64,000 bases of DNA from Rostratula benghalensis (Eukaryota > Chordata > Aves > Charadriiformes > Rostratulidae), in contig VXAI01000013.1 of assembly GCA_013399305.1 (NCBI GenBank), positions 6,022,751 to 6,086,750 of the forward strand. Reading direction: 5' to 3'. The position numbers were made by a program, and so were the translations under genes. Shown here piece after piece: positions 12,271-23,391 of the stretch (position 1 is the stretch's first letter; every line of letters starts with the position of its first letter). The notes under the pieces were generated by a model. The model worked only from the letters and a program-made list of their open reading frames with translations. It ran no database searches and had not been told where the DNA came from.

Positions 12271-12443
12271 TTGATTGCCTTTGGGTGAGTCACTTAACTT
12301 CCCTACGATTTCTGTCTTTTATGTTTAGAGACAGATATGGTAATATTTACTTGTTTGGCTTTGAGGCATCTTGAGGAGATGAATGAGTGGTTGCTCATGA
12401 AACTCTTTGAGGATGAAAATATTATGTACATGCTAAATAATAG
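12271..12443 (+). repeat. MIR-like ancient SINE
   Basis: The plus strand follows the MIR core-to-tail order: 'tttgggtgagtcacttaac' (consensus cttgggcaagtcacttaac), then a T-rich 'ttctgtcttttatg' stretch where the 'cctcatctgtaaaatgg' block belongs, 'acagatatggtaatatttactt' territory matching the 'ggataataatacctacc' block, a 'gaggagatgaatgag' block, and 'gaaactctttgaggatgaaa' near the end, followed by a 'gctaaataatag' tail. Individual bases are heavily diverged but block order and spacing agree. The 5' tRNA-like head is not seen. Confidence 0.5.
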
Positions 12444-15379
12444 TTCTTTGGGTGTGATGTAACAGCCCAGTCTCACTGCTGGCTATTCATATTCATTTGT
12501 ACAGCATTACAATTCAGACTGTTCACACACTATAAACAAGGCTGTATATAAAATGAATAATGTAGTTTTAGTTGCTAATGCTCATGTAACTGTACACTGC
12601 TTAACTGTTTCATACTATATGGTCTTCACTGAGCTTCTAAAATCTCTGTGAAGAAAGCAAAAGGAGTACACAAAACTTTCTAGGGAAAAATATATTAGGA
12701 GGCATCTGACTTACAGGCCTGTATGCATATATTATGATGGTAAAGTCAGAGATGAGGAAGGTTTCCCTAGGAAGTTTTTCAGAGTTGAAATTTGTTTAAC
12801 TGACATATTTATCTAAATGAACTGACTTCAAATATTTCTTACAGATACTCAGGTTTTTTTCTAGCCTCCTGCCTAATTCTGAGGCAGAACTTTTTTCCTT
12901 TAAAATCTCAGCCCACTAAGAAAAGCCAAATTGCTCCTTCAAAGCCAGTATTCTCTTTCCAGTGGCTGTGAGCAGCTACCTAGGGAAGAGTCAGAACAGG
13001 TCAGGCATTTGTAGTAACCCTTCTCTCAGCCCCTTAAGTTTCTGACCATTTTCAGTTCAGGGGGCTTTCTGAGCAGAGTCTTACTGAGCAGTCCGCAATT
13101 GACCTCTCTTCAAGTGCTTGTCCCTTCCCCGAAGCCCAAGTAAACTTGCATCTGCCACCACACTGTAAGGAACATTTTTCCTTTTTACTGAATTAGTGTT
13201 GTTGAAGTGACAATCCAGCCTCAGCAGCACTGCTTTTCCCCTTAAGTCTTATATGAGCAAAGATTTTTAAAAAGAGGAAAAAAGAAAAATAAAGATAATA
13301 AAAAAAAAACCAAAACAAAACAAAAAAAACCCCACCAAAAACAGGGAAGGAATCCACCAGTAAGTCAAGGGGTTTTTTGCCTGTTTTCCCTGGCAAATTT
13401 TTTCTGTTAAAGAAGCTACAGAGAGTGAGAGCACACAATTAGCCCCATGGCTGTTTGAAAAATCCTGCTTGTAAAATAATTTATTTTCTTCTTTTCTTCC
13501 TGCCTTTTAACAGAAATGTACATTGTAGGAAATTGTTTTATTTGTCTTGACACTCATCAGTAATCCCACATTTTATGACATTCTTACTTCAATATGAAAA
13601 TGGAATTTGACAAATAATGCATGAATCACGATCCATGCCATTGATTCTAAACTGAGTAAATGGAAGTTACACAGCTGTGCAGAAGAATTAAAAAATAAAT
13701 TCATATAATTTTGTAGTTAATTAGAAAAAAAAAATGGTCTGGATTTATCTGTTATTTGCTGCACACTAGCTATTTTGTTATATGTTATTTTGGACACTAG
13801 CTCCAGTTACTGAGGCATCAGTTCCTGCGCTCTGTCACCTCAGAGTAAAAGCAAACAAGTGCTCCGATAAAGACTTCCATCCTCTTTCCTATATGTTTCT
13901 CTTTCTGCTAATGCACTGAGTTATTGGTGCAGTACTAATGAAATCCATTTGTAGCCCATGTTGTCCAAACAGTTGCCTGATCTTTTCACATTCTATTCAG
14001 CTATATATCTATGAAGTTAACTGCATGTTAATCAGAATGAGCTCTGCCATCTGCATGGAAAACAGTACAGAGCTGCCTGATTGCAACTACCCACTGAATT
14101 CTGCCAAAGTACCACAGCTGTGAGACCTTCATCTTCACTTTCTTAATGCAAAGAAAGGTAAAAGAATGTGGAAAATAAAGACAAAGGGACACCCAAAGAA
14201 CAGTAAATACCTAGAAAGGATTCTTCACTGAATCTTTTGTTTGTTTGTTTCTTCAGGAGAATATTACACATAAAATAATGTTAAAAAATATCTCCCCAGC
14301 AAAATCTTATCACCAGGATAAGTCACCTAACTTGATTTCTCACAATCACAGAATAGTTTGATCATGGTGTCTTTTGCAAAATAGGCATTTCAGTTCTTTC
14401 TTAGCCAATTATGTTGTTCTATGGCTAATTGGGAACTTAATTTCTCCACGTTCTGAATTCATGCCATTAAAACAGTTAAATAAAATCCATGCTCGTTGAA
14501 CCCTATAGCTTAATTTAAGTGACTCCCTCTGACTCTGTGAGGAATTTAGGCAGCTTTAAGGAGTGATTTGGATTGCTAATGTTAGCTATCTCTCTGTCAT
14601 GTTGCAATCTACTCCTGCTTTTCTGAAGCTGGTAACTTTAATGGAGCTGTGTGATAGCAGGGATATTTCCCTTTAATGTAACAGTCTAATGATTAACAAA
14701 ACTGCTCAGAAATCAGGACAACTTAGGTGATGGATATGCCCTCCTCTAAGTCTAAAGAGGATTGGTGCCTTCAGAATACCTGAGTTCATGGCATTCCATG
14801 GTCTGAAAATTAAAGCATCCTCCATCCTTCTCTCAAAGCTGAGCCCCATGCTGCTGAGGGCAAAAGCCAGAGGAAAAGAGCTGAGGAAAAACCTGGCTCT
14901 GGCATCATGATTATGGCACTTGCCAATGGGCAAAAGCCTTACTTTCGGCCTTGGCTTTGTTTCCACCCAGAAACAGTGCTCCAAAGTTCAGACTCTTCTT
15001 GGAAAATGCAGAACCCCAGCATTCTAATGCAGGAGACTCCTCACACCACTGTTCAAGGAAATGGCTTCCCATTGCCCATGGACTGGTGATTTTTGCTATA
15101 TTTCTCAAATTAAGAAAGACTAACACATAGACCAGTCCCTTTTCCATGATTCCCTCAAATATCCTTCTAAAGAAATGTGGGGAAATGGAAAGGAGCATCA
15201 ATAGGTCAGGAGGAGTTAGGTGTTAGTTTTGAGCACAACCAGCTTTCCAGGCTGTTGTCTGGGCTTAAATGCTGCCTATCCAAATGAAATACCGGGTCTC
15301 AGGTGGGAAAAAATCATTCCCCTTCCAGAAACAGGCATTAGAGCATCTAAGAGCTTTCATGCTAAATAATAACGCATAC
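12444..15379. other. Noncoding stretch with A-rich tract
   Basis: Unique DNA. Positions about 13266-13342 form an A-rich low-complexity tract with scattered C and G. Positions 12444-12640 are AT-rich with several TATA-like and homeodomain-like cores. Opposed frames around 14706-15201 are unrecognised. No gene seen. Confidence 0.6.
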
Positions 15380-15480
15380 AGAACCACAGAATATCAGGGA
15401 TTGGAAGGGATCTTGAAAGATCATCTAGTCCAATCCCCTTGCTGGAGCAGGAACACCTAGAAATTAAGTTCCTTCAGAGG
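15380..15480 (-). mobile_element. CR1 LINE, very short 3' tail
   Basis: About 100 bp of CR1 3' end, antisense. The plus strand reads 'accacagaatatcagg', 'attggaagggatcttgaaag', 'atcatctagtccaatcccc', 'tgctggagcaggaacaccta', the subfamily form with 'gagcaggatcacctaga'. Similarity fades after about 15480. Severely 5'-truncated, as most avian CR1 copies are. Confidence 0.85.
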
Positions 15481-18400
15481 TGATGGTAGAAAGTAGCTGG
15501 GTTTAGCCAGGCTAAACCCCTTTGTCTCAGGAGTTTTGTAAGATTTCCTAAAACATCTCCCTTTTATTTCTAACTGGGAGTTGAACAAATTTATCCTAGT
15601 GTCTTTGCAAACTACACAAATTGTTATAAATTAGAAAACCAGAATATTTGGATACATTTTCCTCTTTGAGATACTTAAATGTATCATTTTTTCAAAAAAG
15701 TGTCCCTAAAGGAAGACAGGCAGCTGCTGCAGGTGTTAGTTTTCCATAAGCAATAGAATTAAAATATCATAAAGAATGAGTATGGAATTGATTGAGGCCA
15801 GACATGTTTTTTTATAAAAATCGACAGCCTTGCTATGGAATCAAATATTCATGAAGATCCATCCAATATATTTTAATGGACTAGTATTACAGATCCCTCT
15901 CAAGCAGCTAGAAATCCATTGCAAATTACAGTGCAGATACTGCAGAGAAAAATACTGTACAGGAGGTAATTATGGGAAAAATATTTTAAAAGCTGAAGAT
16001 TAAAGAAAATTGCTGTTTTCAGTTTTGCAGATCCAAAACAATTGAGTTAGCGGATGACTGAGCTGACATGCAAAATGCTACCGATAAAGAGAAATAAATT
16101 CAAACCTGTCAAGGATTCAAAGAAGAATTGGGGATTTTCAGCCCATTTAACTAAGAATGGATATACACTAGCTCCTGCCAGTGTAGCAGCATGTCCTTCA
16201 CACAAAAGGTGCCGTTATTTTCAACACGACTAATCAAACTAGGTAAAGCACTGCAGGCTGAAACCATCTGAAGAACTGAGACCTTTAAGAGTCATCTGTT
16301 TGGCTCAAAAGTAGTACTCAAGTGTTCATTATTGTTTTCCTTAATTCCTACTCCGGCTTCACATACACATTAAGTTATGTGATTTATTTTCAAAATAACC
16401 CTTTTGATGCCACATGTAACTTAAGCCGTGGGTAACCAGTGCTGCCAAACTAACATTAGAAATCATGAACTAAGTCCATTGCTAGACTGAAAATAAAGGG
16501 CTCCAAAGTAATAAATTCATCATTGACTGAAAAACATGTTCTAATTCCGTAATCTCTTGTCAGAGCATCAGGGCTTAAGCTTGCAAGCTTTTCCATAGCA
16601 TAAATGCTCAGCATTTCAAGTTTTTCTTTTACTCTTTAAGAAAATTGGAGGGGTTTATTCATCTTGGGAACTTAAGACTTTCCAGGTTCAGCAAATTTCT
16701 GTGACATAGCAAAACACGAGTGTAAAAAGGACAACTACCTTGACTACCTGATCTTTGGATTTTATTTTTATGGAAAATGTAAAATTATGTGGACAAAAGC
16801 CTGTGTAGGAGAATGTACTGTTAAAAAAATAAAGTCCAGAAGAAATACTGTCCTGCTTATAATGAATTAATGGGCAGAATTTCTTTTCCCAAAGAAATAC
16901 ATGACTTAAAGCTGCTAAAAAAGACTTTTTTGGGGGATTTGTTTTGCTATGAAAACAAAAATAATGGTCTATTGAAATTTTCAGGTAAGTTTCAAAGTGA
17001 GTCTCTGTTTCATATTTATTTGTAGTACTCTTCTAAAACATCTACTTTCTCTTAGCTTCTCTGTATGAGAAAATTCAGACCAGCTCAGGTCTGATTCTCC
17101 TATTGTAAGACAAACCCATGTTTTAGTGTTAAGCACAGGACCATGGCCATGCTCACTCTTTCATTTTTATTAGCTTCTTTGTTTTTGAAGACTACTGTTA
17201 TTTAGGTGAGTTTCGCAAACAGATATGCTAAGCTGAACTTAATGATTATTTGGCTGACAATAAATAATTCAGTAACAATTCAGCAGTGACTGAAATTAAA
17301 ACCATACCCGGAGAATATATTGAATGTGTATTTCCATTTCCTTACCTATGTATTTTCTGTTACCTTTGTCATGAGATTTTCATGACACCCTTAGTAACTT
17401 TGGAGATTTTTAGTGCATGCAATCCTTGAAGGTAAGCTACTGTGAAATCAATAATTTTAAACATCTTTGCTAAGCTTGATTAAGTAGTTTCAAGCACCCT
17501 TGTCTAAATTTTTTCGTGAATTCTGCATAGAAGTTCAATACATGGTAGCCATACTTGTAACATTAAAACACTTCTGTTACAGGAAAAAAAAAAAAAAAAA
17601 GAAAAAAAGAAAAAAAAGCTGTACCTTTGGTCTTTTTGTATGGTCTGAAGATAATTAAATGCCTTTTCCTGAAAGCACTGCCTCTCTCCATGTGAAAAAT
17701 TTAATTATCATAGAGTTTTTAGCAGAAGTGTCTATAATCCCCCGTGGTGTTCAGCCTGTCTAAAGAGGAAGCTTTTTTTTCTTTTTTAAGGGTTTGTGAG
17801 GTGTTCTTCAGAAGCTCTCATTACACCTTCATGCCTACCCACTTGTAGGTAGTTGAAGGTAATTCTCAGAAGGTAAAGCCAACACACCTGCAGAGTGTCC
17901 ATCTTCTTGGACAGAATGAGGGATGATTTCCAGAGAAGATATAACCTCATATTTCATGTGGTATAGTTTCTGATTTTCATGTTTTATTATACTTTGGCTT
18001 TTAAAACGATCTTATTATTTCAAATGTGCTTCTTGCTTTGCCGTCTTGTTACGATGCCTGGTGAGACACCTGCTATATGAGCAAAGCTATTATAACATTG
18101 CCCAGCAGTTTTTGATCCTGTTATTTGACTACCAGTGATGGTTTCCTTCATCAGTTCAGAATTTAGATTTTGAACTTTATTACCTGAAAATTTTATGGAG
18201 AATTTAAATGAATGATCTTTTTTGTCCCCTGGCTTGACATTTCCTTTCATAGCGAGTGTCCCAAAGAAGACCAAAGGGACTTTTAATACAAAAAGCAGTA
18301 TTTATTCTACAAGAAGCTCTAATTTACTACACAAAGAAAATACAAAATGAATAGGTCAAGAAGAGGAGAAATAAATGGAAATTTTACCCAATTTTCTTCC

Positions 18401-21400
18401 TACCCATTGTGTCCCTGCAGGCAAGCCCTTCCTTCTAGGTTTGGTTTTAACCTAGTCAGTGACTTTCTTAGTTGCAGCAAGTCTTCCCAGGAAGGTTTCC
18501 CCAGCCTTCTAAGGCTGATTGGCTGCTCCCAGCTCTTAAATCAGCTGCTCTGAACAGTCTTTATGCTGTTTCTCTTTTGCCATGTGCTACTGTCTGGTGC
18601 CTTCAGTATTCTTATATGTAAAAACTGGGATATAAAGTTCATTGGAAAAAAATAATCAATGAATTTTTTATCAAAGGAGGGGTTTGTGTTTCCTGAATGT
18701 TCTTTGCTCACTTTTCAGTTTCTGTTCAGAGAAGTGATATGAGAGAAAGGCAGCAACCTCTGAGAAGGGAAAGTCCAGTTGGTAATACGGAATGAATAGG
18801 GTTTTTTCCCCTTTCCCCACAGTAGGAAGATGTTCACAGAAATTCCACCTAATCAGGAAGATGTGTGAATGTTTTTTTTTCATTAGAGGTGAAATAGTCA
18901 AATCAAAGTTATTGTTCAAAAGTTTTATGGAAGAGTAGGTGAGGAATTCAGATCAAATCAGAATAAAACTGAATTGAAGTGAAACTCAAGAATTTGAGGA
19001 GAATTAGACTTTTCATCCTTGCTTGGTTCAGGTTATCCACATGTTTGGTTACAAAGTCCCACAATCAGCAGTAGTTTACATTAGTGAAATACACTCTTCT
19101 CCTGTTTCATCACACATATAGGGACTGACATCATTTTAGCACTTTAAAAGTGGAGAGGGCTTCACTTCAACTTTCTTACTGTCCCATTACTCCGAGTTCA
19201 CTGCTACTACCAGCCAACATATTCCCTGTGGGAGCTGAGCCTCTGGGGCTGCCCTCATCATGGGCTGAGTTCAGAGGCATGTTGAGTCATTGGCTCTAAC
19301 CTGTGGGAAAAGGAACTCAAATTAATTACAGAAATATTCTAGAATTATTAATATGCATTGAGATAGAGACTACAGGTCAAAAGAAGAAAGATGCATCCTG
19401 GGCTGAACCTCTTTCCCCAGAGGGCCTTGCAGAACTAAAGAGGGACTAGGGCCTCAAAGTAAAAGGCTGTTGCTGTTGCTTTACCAATATCATAATTATA
19501 AAAAACATGTCCTAGAACAGAAGGAGATTTCCATTCATTGAAGTCTACTTGAAGACAGAGGTCTCTTTGTATCTCTGTGTTTAGCGTAAAACTAAAACTG
19601 TTGGGTTTGTAGCTACAGCTAAGATACCTTTGGTATTTCAAGGACCTAAAGGGGTAAAGGAGTGCTACTGTCTAAATAACATTCTCGTTTAATGCCCATC
19701 AGCAATCAATAGGTGTTTTTTCTTTCTTCTTTAACTATCTCTGTGGCCTCTTTTAAGTCTCTGGCACTATTTTCTTTAACACATTTTAACTCTCAGAAGA
19801 ATTTTTTCCATGATAAAGAAGGCTTTCACTCCCATTGCCTTTGAGCAATAACCACAGCTTGCACTGCCATTCTCCCTGGTGCTTGTCAGTGTGTTTGTGA
19901 TTGGGTTTCTGCTGTAGGATAAGACAGTTTAGGTTTGAGATTCAGCTTGAGGTTAAGAAAGGTAAATCTGTAGGTAAATACCTACATTCATATTTGGTTC
20001 ACCAACCGTAAGTATCTAGTGTTGTGCATGTTCTAACCCACTTGCCCCCAGCTACCAATCTGGAAGGGCATGGGTTTTCCTTAAATCTTGCAGCAGACAT
20101 GCAAGCTCCATGGAGGTACCTCAGATAAACCAAGGCATCTGAGATAATAGCTGGTACACACTTGCCAGTTCTTGCCTAGGACTCTCTTGACTGCAATGGA
20201 GGTTCAGACACTCTTTAAGGGGCTCACCTTTAAACTTCAACATGAGAGACAAGTATATTTAGGAGTCTAAGTTGAAACCTATCCTATGTGGCTATATGGT
20301 CAAGGAACTGACCTGGATTAAAACTAACCAGTTTTTTGCATAGACTGTTTTCCTGGGGGGGATACAACATAGAAGGGTGGTGTTTTGTTTGATCATCTGG
20401 ATTTTTTGTTTCTACTTTAGCACTAATCAGATTGATTCCCTGATCCTGTGTGCTCACTCCACAGCCACACAAGGCGAGGGGTGCTATAAGACAAGTGGTT
20501 ACATTTGGTATCATGGCTGACCTGTGCTGTCCTGAAGTGCTCTTGGAACATGAGCCTAACTGAAAAGTTTCATGATGTAATTTTGGGATGGTTACTTTTT
20601 TCATCTTTGCTGGGTCATATAGCACTGGAAGAAATTACAAACTGGAATTTCATTCACATGTTTTCATTGTATTAAAAAAAAGTTAGTGAAAGGGAGTTTA
20701 ACCACATTCCCTTCAGTGCTTGCTAAAACTTGATCCCATCTGCAAAGTGAAATGTAAGACTAGATTGAAAAAAAATGATAACCTGAAGGTCTATGCTCAT
20801 CACAACAGATGAATAAAATGCAAATACTTTGCCAGCAGCAAGAGTGTAAAACTGTATTTTTCAGACTGATTCACTTTTAATAATGTAGCATTATTCATAA
20901 TGCTGTGAAGGTTCTGCATTAAAGCTAATTTTGCATTGGGCATTCCTTAAACATACTCTTTAAGACTATGATATGAAATGAAAAATCAGGCTTATTGCTT
21001 TCTTCCAACACCACAGTGTTTCTAATTAAATAATAATTGTAATAAGCCATTAGCAGCTGGCAGCAAGTCACTTTGAAAAGGTCTCACTGTGCATTGCCCA
21101 ACACACTGTCCAATTGCTCCAGTTACAAAGCTTCAAAGAAGGATACTGATTTTGTCATGCTAACAGTTTCATGTCTGGTTCTTTGGGCAGTGTTTAAATA
21201 GTCCTGACTGAATTTCATATGCAATAAATGCAGGACTAGTGGAGCAGAAATCAAGATTCATCTGATGCCAAGTAGGTGGATATCATACAAAACCTCAAAG
21301 GGAAACTTATGTTTGAAGTTCTGCCTCTCTTCGGTACCTATCAGAGACTGCAGTTGTCGTATGATCTCTCTGTTGTCCCTCTCAGCAAAGTTAAGAGCCT

Positions 21401-22315
21401 CCTTCAAGCCTGTTGTAATACCCTCCGTGGTTTGCCCATATTCTAGTGGTCACAGCACTTCCGCAATGTGGGAAGAGGCTTGTCTTTCAGGCCTGTCACA
21501 AGCACCTGAAGAGACTCAGACCCATAGATCAAACATCCTGTGCAAGTTTGCTAACCACTAAGTTGTGGGCAATGCTAGTGTTTCCCATGCTGAGCATGGG
21601 ATATGGTAAAAGGGAATGCAGTGGGTTTGCTTGGGGAAGCGATCTGGTATTGGGTACTCCTATAGCTTATCATTGGGCATGCACATTAATGCACATCATA
21701 TGTGGAGACAGGAAAACTTAAAGCACTAAACCGTATTTATGGAGAAATATAGTATTTAATTTGAGCAGTATTTGCACCTCACAAGCTTTTGTTCTGCTCT
21801 TCTTCCCCTATGAATTAACCGTGCAATCTGGAGTGCTGAAGTATTCTACTGGCAGGCAGAAGTTGTAGTGAGACACTCAAAGTGCCTTAAGTTTATTTTT
21901 TTTTCCATATAAACAAACTATATGAAACAAGATCAACCCCTTGACTGGTACAAGCTGACTAAGTCCATATGTTGTTATCGCAGTTCTTACTTAGAGCCAA
22001 TTGGCTGATGTACGAAAGATAATCAAGCCTGAATGCTAAGTACCTGTATCGTTGAGTTCTTAAGGCAAATATTTTCAACCACATATTGTAGCTTTTATAT
22101 AGCATCCAAAAGCATGTTAGGTGCTGTTCTGATAAAGGGTATAGTTCCTACTCCAATTTATATGGTTTGATTATTCAAGAGAGATCAAGCCAAAAATCAA
22201 AAGACTGGGAAGAACAAAAGGAAGCAAGTAAAAAATATGTCTTAATACGTTTATTTTTCTTCTCCCTCTGGAATCTTACTAGTTCAGGCATTGTGCATGC
22301 CTATGTGTATATTTT
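15481..22315. other. Noncoding stretch, no gene recognised
   Basis: Nearly 7 kb of unique AT-rich DNA. It holds an A-rich tract at 17584-17619, a 14-bp perfect palindrome at 16577-16590, an inverted repeat at 20887-20904 inside a homeodomain-core-rich block (20860-21080), and a 17-bp near-palindrome at 21584-21600. The longest frame (20284-20625, minus, 113 codons) is unrecognised. No mobile element was recognised. Confidence 0.55.
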
Positions 22316-22327
22316 NNNNNNNNNNNN
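22316..22327. other. Assembly gap (12 N)
   Basis: Twelve undetermined bases. The left flank ends in 'gtgtatatttt' and the right flank starts 'gagataaaaatagaag', so the missing bases may be simple sequence. The true length is unknown. Confidence 1.
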
Positions 22328-22817
22328 GAGATAAAAATAGAAGAAAAAAACCAATGTTAGGGCAAGAGGGCATGTGTCTTTGCAAGATACAGTGGTAGGG
22401 AAAAGGAAGGCAAAGCAAAATGAGAAGAAAGAGAGAGCAATGACAACAAGGAAAGATCAAGGAACTAGTGCCACAATGTAAGTCTGACTATATGGAAGAT
22501 GTAGCAGTAAGAGAATGATAGGAAGAGACCAGTTACGAGGAAGTCCATTATACAAAGTACTTCCAATACTGGAGCTCAAAGAGATCCCAGAGGTGATTGT
22601 TAAAGGCTAAAGTCAGAACAAACTGCACATGACCAACACAGCATATGTGGAAGGTCAAAGTAATACCACAAAAATGATGCATGATTACAGCCTGGAAGGG
22701 ACCAAGTTGTGAAATCCATTCTCTTGCTGAAGATGTTTTGCTCCTAAGTTAGTAAATGAAACAGAAGTTGAGAGTTTGCACTGTGAAGCTGAATGGAAGC
22801 TGCAGAGTATGGAGTCT
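22328..22817. other. Noncoding stretch with CR1 scrap
   Basis: Purine-rich DNA (22328-22460), then unique sequence. A probable CR1 scrap at 22680-22735 is listed separately. No gene seen. Confidence 0.6.
22680..22735 (-). mobile_element. Probable CR1 3' scrap
   Basis: The plus strand 'acagcctggaagggacc' followed by 'gtgaaatccattctcttgct' lines up with the reverse complement of the CR1 terminal block (ggaagggacc ... tctagtccattctcctgct). Only about 55 bp and worn, so the call is tentative. Confidence 0.35.
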
Positions 22818-23391
22818 TGTACTGAGTCTGGGCTAAACTAGGGTTAGTTTTCCCCATAGCAGCCTTCATAGTGCTGTGCTTTGTATCAGTAGCTACAAAG
22901 GTGTTGGTAGTTTTTTTGACTACTGAGCAGTGCTCACACAGCATCAAGGTTTCTTACCAATATTCTTCCGTCACCAGTAGGCTGGGGCTGGGCAAGATCT
23001 TGGGAAGGGACACAGCCAGGGCAGCTGACCCAAACTGATCAAAGGGATATTCCTTACCATATGACATCTGCACAGCAATAAAAGGTAAGAGAATGAGGGT
23101 GTGGGGGGTCATTCATTATAATGATGTTTGTTGCCCAGAGAAACCACTACACTTGTGGTGTAGTGTAGCCCTACTTGTGTGAAATGTCTGGACATCGCCT
23201 GCTGATGGGAAATAGAGAATAAATCTTTTGTTTTCCTTTGCTTTTGTGTGTGGCCTTTGCTGTTGCTTTATTAAACTGTGTTTATCTTGACCCACAGGTT
23301 TTTTCCATCTTATTTTTCTCCCTCCACTCCCCTGCCCTGCTGAGGAGACCCATAAAGAACTGGATGCAATAGGTGCTAGTGTTAGGGCACA
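22818..23391 (+). mobile_element. Solo LTR, same avian ERVL-type family, sense strand
   Basis: The same LTR family as the copy at 7.5-8.0 kb, in the opposite orientation and about 574 bp long. It starts TGTACTG, continues through 'gggttagttttccccatag', 'gagcagtgctcacacagc', 'gggacacagccagggcagct', 'caaagggatattccttacc' and 'atgacatctg', and has ATTAAA at 23270-23275 followed by 'ctgtgtttatcttgaccc'. It ends in 'gttagggcaca'. Base differences from the family pattern are many. The TATA region reads AATAAAAG, so the promoter is probably degraded. I could not resolve a target duplication, and the 3' boundary is uncertain by a few bases. No internal retroviral sequence adjoins it. Confidence 0.82.

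Noticed and set aside
13266..13342. A-rich tract as a retrotransposon tail
   Set aside because: No recognisable element precedes it and the tract is interspersed with C and G; treated as low complexity.
14344..14363. CR1-like 'cacagaatagtttg' sequence
   Set aside because: Only about 15-20 bases match the antisense CR1 terminus and nothing follows; too short to call.
20284..20625. 113-codon minus-strand frame
   Set aside because: No recognisable domain, typical chance length in AT-rich DNA, no splice or start context.
21584..21600. p53-type response element reading of the CATG palindrome
   Set aside because: The flanks do not fit RRRCWWGYYY half-sites.
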